From positions 1-57,642 of the forward strand of contig CAJQON010000008.1 of NCBI GenBank assembly GCA_905479995.1: a stretch of 57,642 nt of DNA, given 5' to 3'. The notes under the pieces are model-generated. The model saw only the letters and a program-made list of their open reading frames with translations, was not told the origin of the DNA and made no database searches. This DNA is from an uncultured Flavobacteriales bacterium. GTDB taxonomy: Bacteria > Bacteroidota > Bacteroidia > Flavobacteriales_E > Vicingaceae. Positions within the stretch are counted from its first letter, which is position 1, and each line of letters opens with the position of its first letter. This document shows positions 34,286-42,198 of this stretch, piece after piece. Made by a program: the position numbers and the translations under genes.

Positions 34286-35806
34286 TTAAGAAATAAGCGA
34301 AACGCCATCCATTTCTTTAGGTTGAGGAAGTTGTAATAGTTGCAAAATAGTAGGAGCAATATCGCCCAACTTTCCGTTGTTAATTGTTTTGTAGTCTGGG
34401 TCTATTAAAATACATGGAACCGGATTGGTGGTATGTGCTGTGTGTGGTGATCCATCATTGTTTATAACGAAGTCGGCATTACCATGGTCAGCAATAATAA
34501 TATAAGAGTAGTCATTTTTTAACCCTTCTTCTACAATTCGCTTGGTGCAACTGTCAACTTTTTCTACTGCCTTTACAATAGCTTCATAAACACCGGTGTG
34601 GCCAACCATATCAGGATTGGCAAAGTTTAAGCAGATAAAATCTGTTTCGGCCTTTTTTATTTCGCTTATAATGGAAAGAGTAACTTCTTCAGCACTCATT
34701 TCTGGTTGTAAGTCGTAGGTAGCTACTTTTGGCGATTTGGCCATAAGTCGTTTTTCTCCTTTAAAAGGTTCTTCTCTTCCGCCAGAAAAGAAAAAAGTAA
34801 CGTGTGGATATTTTTCTGTTTCGGCAATTCTAATTTGAGTTTTGTTTTGCTGCTCCAATACTTCGCCCAAGGTATTAACCAAGTTGTCTTTGTCGTACAT
34901 TACGTTTACATTGGCAAATGTCCTGTCGTAATTAGTAAGGGTAACGTAGTGTAAAGGCAAAGCGTGCATGTTGTATTCATGCATGTCTTTTTGAGTTAAA
35001 ACAACCGATATTTCTCTACAACGGTCGGTGCGGTAATTGAAACAAATTACAACATCGTTGGGCGCAATAGTTGCCAAAGCTTTTCCGTTGGCATCTACTT
35101 TTAAAATAGGTTTAATAAACTCATCGGTAACCTCATTGTTGTAAGCACGTTGCATGCTTTTTGCTAAATTAGTAGTTGCCTCGCCCATTCCATTTACCAT
35201 TAGGTCGTAGGCTAACTTTACTCTTTCCCACCTGTTGTCTCTGTCCATGGCGTAATAACGGCCAACAATCGAGGCCAATTGACAGTGTGTTCCAGCAATT
35301 TTTTCTTCTAATTTTTGAATAAAACCTAAGCCACTTTTTGGGTCACAATCTCTACCATCTGTAAAGGCATGTATGAAAGTAGGCAATTGGTGTTGGTTGG
35401 CTAATTCACACAAACGGTATAAGTGGTTTTGGTGAGAGTGTATTCCTCCATCTGACACTAAACCCATAAAATGGACTTTACTGTTGTTTGCTTTTGCAAA
35501 TTCGAAAGCGTTTAATAAGGTAGTATTGGTGTTAATGCTGTTGTCTTTTACAGCATTGTTAATTTTAGCAAAATCTTGATAAACAACTCGTCCTGCACCA
35601 ATATTGAGGTGTCCTACCTCGGAATTTCCCATTTGGCCTTCGGGCAAGCCAACATGTTCGCCAAAAGTATTAAGGGTAGCGTTGGGGTGTTCGGATAAAC
35701 ATTGGTCAAAAAAAGGAGTGTTGGCATTGTAAATGGCATCCGATTTAGATTGGTCGCCTAAGCCCCAACCATCTAAAATAATTAATGCAACTTTTTTATT
35801 GGCCAT
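34286..35806 (-). CDS. gpmI: 2,3-bisphosphoglycerate-independent phosphoglycerate mutase
   Basis: 506 aa; interconverts 3- and 2-phosphoglycerate in glycolysis with two Mn ions. The nucleophile is S62 in GQMGNSEVGHLNIGAGR. D12 is in LIILDGWGLG, and the late metal ligands are in NFANPDMVGHTG and IIIADHGNADF. Length and motif order are normal for iPGM. A -7 box lies 19 nt before the ATG. Confidence 0.97.
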   Translation of the reverse strand: MANKKVALIILDGWGLGDQSKSDAIYNANTPFFDQCLSEHPNATLNTFGEHVGLPEGQMGNSEVGHLNIGAGRVVYQDFAKINNAVKDNSINTNTTLLNAFEFAKANNSKVHFMGLVSDGGIHSHQNHLYRLCELANQHQLPTFIHAFTDGRDCDPKSGLGFIQKLEEKIAGTHCQLASIVGRYYAMDRDNRWERVKLAYDLMVNGMGEATTNLAKSMQRAYNNEVTDEFIKPILKVDANGKALATIAPNDVVICFNYRTDRCREISVVLTQKDMHEYNMHALPLHYVTLTNYDRTFANVNVMYDKDNLVNTLGEVLEQQNKTQIRIAETEKYPHVTFFFSGGREEPFKGEKRLMAKSPKVATYDLQPEMSAEEVTLSIISEIKKAETDFICLNFANPDMVGHTGVYEAIVKAVEKVDSCTKRIVEEGLKNDYSYIIIADHGNADFVINNDGSPHTAHTTNPVPCILIDPDYKTINNGKLGDIAPTILQLLQLPQPKEMDGVSLIS

Positions 35807-35825
35807 AGGTTTTTTCTTTTGCTGC

Positions 35826-35833
35826 CAAAGTTA
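35826..35833 (-). promoter_or_regulatory. -7 box TAACTTTG of gpmI
   Basis: A perfect TAnnTTTG on the minus strand, predicting a 5' leader of about 15 nt. A -33 TTG is not evident at the expected distance. Confidence 0.5.
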
Positions 35834-35881
35834 CAATCAATTGAGGAATTGCACTATTTCTATCGTAAAAAAGTGTGCTTT

Positions 35882-37441
35882 TTATTGGATGACAATTTTA
35901 CCGGTACTAACCTTTTTATTGCCATCAAAAATTTGGTAGAAATAAAGATTAGGGCTTAAATTTCCTTTGTTTATTTCAAAATATCCGTTTTTCATTTTAG
36001 CGTTCATGTTCACCACTTTTCCTTTAATGGTGAACACCTTTAAATGGTATGTTTTCCAATTTTGGTGTGGAGCAGTAAAGTAAATAAACGATTTAGCGGT
36101 TACCGGATTAGGGTAAACATAAGAGTTTGCCTCTTTGCCTTGTTTAATTTCATTAATGCTTACTAAGTTTAGTAGCGGATCATTCGTTAAAATACTGTCA
36201 ACATTAATGAGTTCATCACCAGCTTGGTACGTAATAAATTGAAAACCATCAAACAACATTTCATCGTTAGATGCTGTACCTACAGAAATAAGTTGGGGAG
36301 GAAGCGGTCTGTGGTGGTTGGAAGAGGTGTTGTCAAAAGTATGGTCGGAATGGAACTTATAATTGGAAGGAATTTGCACTAAGTTTTTATAGTTGTAATA
36401 CTGTTGATGTTCAAAATCCCAATTGTCTATTTTAACTAGTTTTATCGTGTCTGGAGATGCTGGTGCTGGAGCATAGGCATAATTTAATATTTCGGTGCAA
36501 ATTTGGTGCGAATGAGGAAAGGCCGAGAAGATTGAAATATCTGACGATATCATGTTGGCTTCAGTTGAGAAACTTTTAACTTGACCGTCTCCTATCCAAA
36601 AATCATTGCCCCAATATTGTAAGGGTACAAAGTCATATACAGGTCTTATTCCTGTTGCGCTAAGTGGGTAAAAATACAGGCGGATATCGCATTCAATGGA
36701 CTGCCCAAATGTGCCTTTTGGAGTGTGTATTTGCATAATAATATCGGCATTGGGTGGTAATTCAATCCCCATTTTTAATTGAGGAGAATTAGGAAACACA
36801 ATAGGCAAAGAACCTGGTGCCCAAGTGCCAATGGCGATGTCTCCTAAAATGTTAAAGGCATTTCCTGTAGTGTTAGGCAAAACTTTTCCAGCACTGTCTG
36901 CTTTAATGATAGAGTGGTGAATGAGTTCTGGGTTTCCGGGCACAATTTCTATGGCTCTAATTACGCGGCCTAGAGCTACGTTAGTTGGAATAACAAAAGT
37001 ATTGTAAGCGTCACTTGTGTTTGCGTTACTGCTAAAAGGAGTCATGCTAATTATGGCATCTGGAGTACCATTTAATAAGTGTTGTGGATAAACTGGTGGT
37101 GTTGGAGCAAGACTTGGATTTCCTTCTGGAAAACCGTCATTAATCCAAGCTAAAATAGTGTCTTTATCGGCTTTGGTAATGGCTCTTTCGTCTACAAAAT
37201 GCATGTAGTTGGTATCTGGAGCCCAAGGTGGCATTTCATTACTTTGTAACGCTGTTTTCATTGCTGATGCCCAAGGAGCAGTGCTGTTATAACTGGTCAT
37301 AGAGAAAGGAGCTCCACCTCCAACATGATGACAAGAAGTACAGTTTCTGAACAAGGCCGGAGCAATGTGATTGTAGGTAGTTTGAGCGTTTGCTAATTGA
37401 ACAGTAAACACTGTGATAAAAAGGAAAATTAGGTTTTTCAT
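35882..37441 (-). CDS. Secreted heme/copper monooxygenase-like protein with T9SS tail
   Basis: 519 aa with a signal peptide of 20 residues. A c-type heme site C34-T-S-C37-H38 is followed by EMPPW, whose M70 is a candidate axial ligand. The middle matches the peptidylglycine-hydroxylase (type II, ascorbate-dependent copper) fold: HH at 175-176, H239 in MQIHTP, H310 and H312 in FPHSHQ, and M395 in NDEMLFD. This would supply both the CuH and CuM ligand sets. The C-terminus (SYVYPNPVTAKSFIYF ... GNLSPNLYFYQIFDGNKKVS ... GKIVIQ) is a type A T9SS sorting domain. It is probably exported to the cell surface. The substrate is unknown. It is monocistronic, about 75 nt beyond gpmI. Confidence 0.85.
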   Translation of the reverse strand: MKNLIFLFITVFTVQLANAQTTYNHIAPALFRNCTSCHHVGGGAPFSMTSYNSTAPWASAMKTALQSNEMPPWAPDTNYMHFVDERAITKADKDTILAWINDGFPEGNPSLAPTPPVYPQHLLNGTPDAIISMTPFSSNANTSDAYNTFVIPTNVALGRVIRAIEIVPGNPELIHHSIIKADSAGKVLPNTTGNAFNILGDIAIGTWAPGSLPIVFPNSPQLKMGIELPPNADIIMQIHTPKGTFGQSIECDIRLYFYPLSATGIRPVYDFVPLQYWGNDFWIGDGQVKSFSTEANMISSDISIFSAFPHSHQICTEILNYAYAPAPASPDTIKLVKIDNWDFEHQQYYNYKNLVQIPSNYKFHSDHTFDNTSSNHHRPLPPQLISVGTASNDEMLFDGFQFITYQAGDELINVDSILTNDPLLNLVSINEIKQGKEANSYVYPNPVTAKSFIYFTAPHQNWKTYHLKVFTIKGKVVNMNAKMKNGYFEINKGNLSPNLYFYQIFDGNKKVSTGKIVIQ

Positions 37442-37557
37442 GAATTCTAGTTTTTTTTAAAAATAAGTAATTTTCTAATAATAAGAGGGTTGAATGTAAG
37501 TTTTTAAGTATTATTTCTTATAAAAATGGTATAAAACACATTGTTTTTACAACTTAG

Positions 37558-37692
37558 GTTTATGGTAGAACAGATCATTATCAAACTCTTGGAACCAGCA
37601 CTTCAGAAATAACACTTGGTCGAGAGTTTCCAGCTGGAATCTATTTCTTTAGGGTGTTTAATGATGAATTTCAGGTGGTGAAATCGAAATAG
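37558..37692 (+). pseudogene. Orphan T9SS type A C-terminal domain remnant
   Basis: The plus strand, in the frame ending with TAG at 37690, reads YGRTDHYQTLG, STSEITLGREFPAG, then IYFFRVFNDEFQVVKSK. This is the classic end of a T9SS cargo protein: the L-x-PAGIYFF-V strand, then a lysine-ending tail. The frame is closed upstream by TAG at 37555 and there is no start codon. It is therefore the stump of a lost surface-protein gene, not a functional gene. The adjacent 37442-37557 stretch holds nothing I recognise. Confidence 0.75.
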
Positions 37693-37713
37693 CGTTGTAT
37701 TCCTAGGAAGGTT

Positions 37714-38166
37714 CTAAAGTTCTTCGTGATAGTAAAAAGAAGAATAATAGCTGTTGTTTCTTCTAATGTAAATTCCGTTTTTTACCACTGTTATTAAATG
37801 AAGGCGAGTGCCTTTTGAACAATAGTAGTATTCAACAATTCCATCCTTATTTTCAGTCACTAATTTTTTCTTTATTTGAAATAAGAAAACTCCGTTTGGA
37901 CTTTCTATCATTATAGTCCTCTTTTCAATGTAAATACAGGTGTGTTCAGTTATTTTTATTGGAGAGTCAATGGTGTCGTTAATGAAGTTTTTTTGGTTAA
38001 ATTTTAGCGTTGAAGGAAGTTCGGTTAAAGAATCGAATTTGGAAATGGGTAATGGCTCTTCCAGGTTCATTTTTAACATGTTTTTTTGGTGCTCTGCTGT
38101 AATTTTTTGACCTAATACAGTAAGCCCTAAAAGAGTTAAAAATGATATGATAGATAGCCTTTTCAC
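37714..38166 (-). CDS. Small secreted protein of unknown function
   Basis: 150 aa. The signal peptide (MKRLSIISFLTLLGLTVLGQ) is clear. The rest is beta-rich and tyrosine-rich near the end (NNSYYSSFYYHEEL), with two cysteines (ITEHTCIYI and YYYCSKG). I do not recognise the family. It is divergent from the DUF4926-like gene and flanked by the T9SS remnant. Confidence 0.6.
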   Translation of the reverse strand: MKRLSIISFLTLLGLTVLGQKITAEHQKNMLKMNLEEPLPISKFDSLTELPSTLKFNQKNFINDTIDSPIKITEHTCIYIEKRTIMIESPNGVFLFQIKKKLVTENKDGIVEYYYCSKGTRLHLITVVKNGIYIRRNNSYYSSFYYHEEL

Positions 38167-38220
38167 TCTTCTAAAGTAACGAATAATCTCAACTTTTAAT
38201 ATTTTGAGTAGTTTTATGTG

Positions 38221-38433
38221 ATGATTGAAGAATTTGATGTATTTGAATTAACGGAAGATATTAATCCGATAATAACTAAAGGAATGCAAGGGGTTTGTCT
38301 TCAAGTTTATCAAGATGAAATATTGGTTGAATTTGTTAAGGAGGATGGAACAAATTATAAATATGAAGGTCAAGATACTTTCACTATTAAGAAGGATATA
38401 GTTAATGTAACGTGGAGAAGTAATGAGAAATAA
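38221..38433 (+). CDS. DUF4926-like small protein
   Basis: 70 aa. IEEFDVFELTEDI, then GMQGVCLQVYQDEILVEFVKE, resembles the DUF4926 fold: an acidic start, a G-x-x-G-V turn, then VEFV-DG. The fold is often encoded beside toxin or accessory genes. A GTG immediately before the ATG could also serve as the start. The 3' end overlaps the next gene by 11 bp, so the pair is co-translated. Confidence 0.6.
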   Translation: MIEEFDVFELTEDINPIITKGMQGVCLQVYQDEILVEFVKEDGTNYKYEGQDTFTIKKDIVNVTWRSNEK

Positions 38434-38800
38434 ACTATTCATACTATTAATTGTAATTGCTTTTGTTGGGTGCGGGAATATTTATGCTCAATATGGAAAA
38501 GAGCGAACTAATGAATGCTCGAAGAAAAAAGAAGCCTACCTTGAGGCATTGGTAAATGCAAAAATGAAAGAGTACCAAAAAATTGGGGAATCCTTGAAGG
38601 TGAAAATAGAGGTTACAGAAGAAGATATTAGAAAGGCTGGATTGTGTTCTTTTAATCGTTTAATGAAAGACATAGATGTTAATTGTGAGTATTTTATGGA
38701 TTTAAAGAATCCTAAAATATACAATCGTGTTGACCATCCTTGTGAAGACCATTTGCCAGATATTGTAGAGATATATAAAAAAGCAAAAAATAAGAAGTAG
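38423..38800 (+). CDS. Small secreted cysteine-containing protein
   Basis: 125 aa. The signal segment is MRNKLFILLIVIAFVGCGNIYA. The Cys at residue 17 could be a lipobox, although cleavage at IYA is equally plausible. The mature part is charged, with four Cys (NECSKK, AGLCSF, VNCEYF, HPCEDH) that could form two disulfides. The family is unknown. It is the last gene before the tRNA-Phe repeat. Confidence 0.6.
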   Translation: MRNKLFILLIVIAFVGCGNIYAQYGKERTNECSKKKEAYLEALVNAKMKEYQKIGESLKVKIEVTEEDIRKAGLCSFNRLMKDIDVNCEYFMDLKNPKIYNRVDHPCEDHLPDIVEIYKKAKNKK

Positions 38801-38838
38801 TGTCAAAAACTCCACTCCGTTAATAAGTTTTTAAAACC

Positions 38839-38922
38839 AAAAAAGCCTCGTAAACAATGTTTACAAGGCTTTTAGTGAGTGGTGCCTCCAGGAATCGAAC
38901 CAGGGACACATGGATTTTCAGT
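38839..38922. repeat. Left attachment repeat of the tRNA-Phe island (84 bp)
   Basis: Identical over 84 bp to 57529-57612. It contains a full copy of the tRNA-Phe terminator hairpin and the 3' 43 nt of the tRNA. Identity stops sharply at 38922, in the anticodon loop, where the intact tRNA continues differently. Confidence 0.9.
38880..38922 (-). pseudogene. 3' fragment of tRNA-Phe
   Basis: It covers the anticodon GAA, the 3' half of the anticodon stem, the variable loop, the T arm and the 3' acceptor strand with discriminator A. The 5' half (D arm and 5' acceptor) is missing and replaced by unrelated sequence, so it cannot be a tRNA. This is the usual scar at the far end of an element that integrated into a tRNA 3' end. 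Confidence 0.92.
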
Positions 38923-39073
38923 GCGCATTACGGAATACAAAATATCTTCTGTAAGTATTGGTACTGTTGAGTTTTGGCGTTTTCAGCAAGAAAGGTCAGA
39001 AGTCCACTTTTCTGCGATTTTGTGCGAAAAAGCCCACTTTAAAAGCCGCTTTTTAATAACCCTAATTCAATAT

Positions 39074-40531
39074 TTATAACAAATTCTTTGGAGGTACAAA
39101 TCCAGTTGTTAACTTTTCTAATTCCTTACCTATTTCCAACAATTTATAATCGTGCCATTTTTGTGCATGAATTTGAATACCAACAGGTAAACCACTTTTT
39201 GTTTGCCCTATTGGAATAGCTAAAATCGGATGACCAGGAACTGTAGTAGGGAAATTGAACGGAATAAATGCTTTGGTATAAGGCATTTTCTTTCCATTAA
39301 TTATAAAAGGAACTCCTGGATTTTGATGTTTGAATGCTTTGTCAGCAGATACTGGGGTAATCCATACATCATAGTCATTAAAAAAACGTGTAAAACTATC
39401 TGAAACATTATCTTTCTCTTCTAGAGCCTGAGCATATTTTCGAGGTGTGATACCTGCTCCAGCTCCCATTGCTTTTGCCCATTGTTTATCTTTGTATTTA
39501 CTCTTAATAAAAAGAGAGGCTATTAGACCTTTAAAAGGAATACTTTTTAGCGCTACACCAAAATCAAATCCTGCAACTTTTCCCCAAAGACTAATTAACT
39601 CACCAGAATTATATTCAGGTTGAGTTTTATGAACCTCTAAACGGTTTGATTTTTTTAATTTATGGATAAAATCCATGTATATTTCTTGGTATTCACTATC
39701 TAAAGCTACGTTATCAAGTGTTTCTGAATAAGCTGCTTTTATAACTGATTTATCATGATAATTATATTGTTTTAAATCAACAGGAGGGTTTTCTGAAAAT
39801 TGTTGAGTGGTGGTCGCTAAAACATCCATCATCAAGATTAAATCATCAACATTTTTAGCCATTGGTCCATTGCAAGTTAAATAGCGACCAATGCGTAATG
39901 ATATAGGTGTTACCATGTTTCCCCTTAAAGGAAGAGCAGATTCAGTTGTTCGCAGTCCACAAATCCCACAAAAATGAGCAGGGACTCTAATGGACCCACC
40001 TGCATCAGTACCTAATTCTAAAGGGGAAAATCCAGAAGCTAAAGCAGCGGCAGACCCTCCTGAACTTCCTCCTACAACATGATTTAAGTTATAAGGATTG
40101 TTTGTTTGCCCAAACCACTTATTTGTTGATTGCCAATCTAAAGCATACAATGCTAAGTTTGTTTTACCAATAACAATTGAACCAGCATTTTTAAGTCGAT
40201 TAACTAATTCTGCATCTGAGTCTGCAACGTTCGATTTTAATTGAGGATTACCATTTGAAGAAATTAACCCTTTAACCTGATAAGTGTCTTTAACAGTCAT
40301 CGGTAATCCATGTAAAAGGCCTAAAAATTTACCTTCTTTAATCTCTCTATCTTTCTGAGCTGCTTCTGCTAAAATTTCATCGTAATTTCTTAAATCTGAT
40401 ATAGCATTAACTTCAGCGTTGTGTCTATTTATTTGTGTTAAGAATTGTTTAGCTACTTCTACACAAGAAATTTCTTGAGCTTTTATTTGGCGTACAATTT
40501 CTGTTGCACTTTTAAATATTATTTGTTCCAT
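39074..40531 (-). CDS. Amidase (amidase signature family)
   Basis: 485 aa from the ATG at 40531; an upstream in-frame start would add 12 residues lying over the promoter. The Ser-Ser-Lys catalytic triad is visible: K in MTVKDTYQVKG, the cis-Ser in VVGGSSGGSAAALASG, and the nucleophilic Ser in LGTDAGGSIRVPAHFCG. The family hydrolyses diverse amides, and the GatA type is excluded by the missing gatB/gatC partners. The closest general type is a fatty-acid or broad-specificity amidase. No signal peptide is seen. A palindrome and a -7-like box lie in the 72 bp between it and the Crp-like gene, so control by that regulator is likely. Confidence 0.88.
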   Translation of the reverse strand: MEQIIFKSATEIVRQIKAQEISCVEVAKQFLTQINRHNAEVNAISDLRNYDEILAEAAQKDREIKEGKFLGLLHGLPMTVKDTYQVKGLISSNGNPQLKSNVADSDAELVNRLKNAGSIVIGKTNLALYALDWQSTNKWFGQTNNPYNLNHVVGGSSGGSAAALASGFSPLELGTDAGGSIRVPAHFCGICGLRTTESALPLRGNMVTPISLRIGRYLTCNGPMAKNVDDLILMMDVLATTTQQFSENPPVDLKQYNYHDKSVIKAAYSETLDNVALDSEYQEIYMDFIHKLKKSNRLEVHKTQPEYNSGELISLWGKVAGFDFGVALKSIPFKGLIASLFIKSKYKDKQWAKAMGAGAGITPRKYAQALEEKDNVSDSFTRFFNDYDVWITPVSADKAFKHQNPGVPFIINGKKMPYTKAFIPFNFPTTVPGHPILAIPIGQTKSGLPVGIQIHAQKWHDYKLLEIGKELEKLTTGFVPPKNLL

Positions 40532-40553
40532 TTTTATAGATTTAATTATTGTA

Positions 40554-40597
40554 CAAATTTCTCTCATACAGTTTTAAATCCACTTGATATATGTCAA
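40554..40597 (-). promoter_or_regulatory. Crp/Fnr-type operator and -7 box of the amidase gene
   Basis: The palindrome TTGATATATGTCAA (40584-40597) has 6 of 7 symmetric pairs and is one base off the FNR consensus (TTGAT-N4-ATCAA). The -7-like box GAAATTTG (minus, 40561-40554) fits TAnnTTTG except for its first base. The palindrome centre is 36.5 bp upstream of the box G, which puts it near -40.5 from the predicted start. No -33 TTG is present, as expected of an activator-dependent promoter. Confidence 0.65.
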
Positions 40598-40603
40598 ATA
40601 ATA

Positions 40604-41182
40604 CTACTTTGCTCGTATTCTACTTAAAGTTTCCTGTGTTATTCCTAAATAAGATGAGACATGTTTAAGTGTCACTCGTTGCAATATTTTAGGATGTTTT
40701 TTCATCAATAAATCATACCTTTCTTGTGCGGTATGAAATTGAAGATCTTCTATTCTATCTACTAAATCTACATAAACCTGCTGCAAAAATAAACGACCAA
40801 ATCGTTCATGCAAAATACTTTTTTGATATAGCTCTTCCATATCACTATAAGCAACAGAAAAAAGTGAGGAATCCTCTAACAGTTCAATATTATACTTGCT
40901 TTTCTCTCCATTAAGGCTATCTATAGCAGTAATAGCTTCTCCTTCAAAAGCGAAATGAGAAGTAATGTCTTTGCCATCCTTGTAATGAAAAGCACGTGCA
41001 GCACCTTTTTCAATAATATAAGAATGCTTACACACTGTATATTCACTATGCAAAGTATGTCCTTTAGGAAAAGAGTAAGGTTTAAGTATTTTTTGAAAAT
41101 CAGCAGTTAATTTCGGGTTTTCAATTAATAGTTTCTGATAAGGGGTAACTCGTTGAACTTCTCTATAAAGTGTTTCATTCAT
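40604..41182 (-). CDS. Crp/Fnr-family transcriptional regulator, left copy
   Basis: 192 aa. A cyclic-nucleotide-binding-type beta-roll (about residues 20-125; FPKGHTLHSEYTVCKHSYII, EKGAARAFHYKDGKDITSHF) is followed by a helical linker and a short winged-helix ending in LKHVSSYLGITQETLSRIRAK. The ligand-site PFGE-R-A phrase of E. coli CRP is not conserved, so the signal may not be cAMP. No iron-sulfur cysteines of FNR are present. A predicted operator lies 7 nt after the stop, before the amidase gene. Confidence 0.85.
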   Translation of the reverse strand: MNETLYREVQRVTPYQKLLIENPKLTADFQKILKPYSFPKGHTLHSEYTVCKHSYIIEKGAARAFHYKDGKDITSHFAFEGEAITAIDSLNGEKSKYNIELLEDSSLFSVAYSDMEELYQKSILHERFGRLFLQQVYVDLVDRIEDLQFHTAQERYDLLMKKHPKILQRVTLKHVSSYLGITQETLSRIRAK

Positions 41183-41254
41183 AATTAATAGTTTAAGGTT
41201 ATGTTATTCAAAACTAAAGAAATGAAGATAATCCTAGAATAAACCAGCTCAATT

Positions 41255-41584
41255 TCATCCTGGCACATCAGGTATCTCATTTTTCATATTACCAGTTCCC
41301 TTAGAAAAAGAAACATTTAGGTAAATCATTTTTTCTTTGATAGAATTCTTCTCTTTCAATTCTTCTTCATTTTTTATGGAGATTGTTAATCTTTTTGAAA
41401 GCGCTTGATGTAAATCACTAATTCTATTAGCCGGAATCTCTATACTTAATGTTAAAGCTAAATCCGAAAACATATTAAAGTTCATTATGGCTCCATCAGA
41501 GTTTTGGATCGCAAATTTTATTAAATCAATAATTTCAATACGATTTCCATTGGAATACCCCTCCCAACTTAAGCTCTTTTTCAT
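41255..41584 (-). CDS. Conserved-type hypothetical protein, 109 aa
   Basis: A small soluble protein without signal or membrane segments (MKKSLSWEGYSNGNRIEIID ... FSKGTGNMKNEIPDVPG). I recall similar short Bacteroidota proteins with a WEGYSN start and a KGTGN...VPAVPG end, of unknown function. It begins 5 nt after the DinB stop, so it is the last gene of the DUF2306 - DUF6653 - DinB operon. Confidence 0.65.
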   Translation of the reverse strand: MKKSLSWEGYSNGNRIEIIDLIKFAIQNSDGAIMNFNMFSDLALTLSIEIPANRISDLHQALSKRLTISIKNEEELKEKNSIKEKMIYLNVSFSKGTGNMKNEIPDVPG

Positions 41585-41589
41585 AACGT

Positions 41590-42138
41590 TTATTTAAATG
41601 TCTTCACAATATTGTTTGCCTGGTTTAAATGCCTTTGATTGTGATAAACAACGAATCTTAATGTGTCGCCCAAACGCAATTTTATCATTTTAGAAATGCT
41701 AACTGATGTCTTCGATTTTGTAAGGTTAACATTTAATGCTTTTTTAAGTAAATCAAGCATTTTTATTTGTTGCTCTTTAAAATCTAGTAAAATATTACTG
41801 TCTAATTCACTACCAATTGGATCAAATTTTTTTAACGTTTTCATTATATTTAGTTCTTCTTTGGGCTGAATCAACTTAACAAAATAGTTTCCTAATACTC
41901 CAGGTTTAAAAGGTTCTTTATAACTTTCTGATTGCTTAATACTGTTCTCAATTTCTGGTAAATAAAAATCTCCGTAGATGTTTAAATGTGCAATACATTC
42001 TAATATACTCCACTTCTCAGAATTCTCCTTAAAATTTAATTTATCAGTATTTAACAGGTTCAGCTTTTCTAGTTGATTTAGATTTACTCTTGTAATTTCT
42101 ATTAAATCCATAATCAGTAATTCATTATTTGTCTCCAT
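41590..42138 (-). CDS. DinB-family protein
   Basis: 182-aa four-helix-bundle protein of the DinB/YfiT group. Candidate metal ligands are the His in ECIAHLNIYGDFYL and those in VVYHNQRHLNQA. Members include bacillithiol-dependent S-transferases. Since this genome encodes BshA, a bacillithiol-linked activity is possible but not shown. It lies in the middle of a minus-strand operon of membrane and hypothetical genes. Confidence 0.75.
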   Translation of the reverse strand: METNNELLIMDLIEITRVNLNQLEKLNLLNTDKLNFKENSEKWSILECIAHLNIYGDFYLPEIENSIKQSESYKEPFKPGVLGNYFVKLIQPKEELNIMKTLKKFDPIGSELDSNILLDFKEQQIKMLDLLKKALNVNLTKSKTSVSISKMIKLRLGDTLRFVVYHNQRHLNQANNIVKTFK

Positions 42139-42198
42139 ATCTATTAGTTTAATTTATATTGTTAAAAATTTCTATAATTTCATTCATACTTTATTGTT

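Noticed and set aside
38923-39073. Possible integrase remnant next to the left att repeat
   Set aside because: All frames were read. The longest minus-strand stretch (ending YLQKIFCIP) shows none of the R-H-R-Y recombinase residues.
38879-39079. Plus-strand frame beginning MVPPGIEPGTHGF
   Set aside because: It runs antisense through the truncated tRNA-Phe, a known source of spurious protein predictions. No real protein features.
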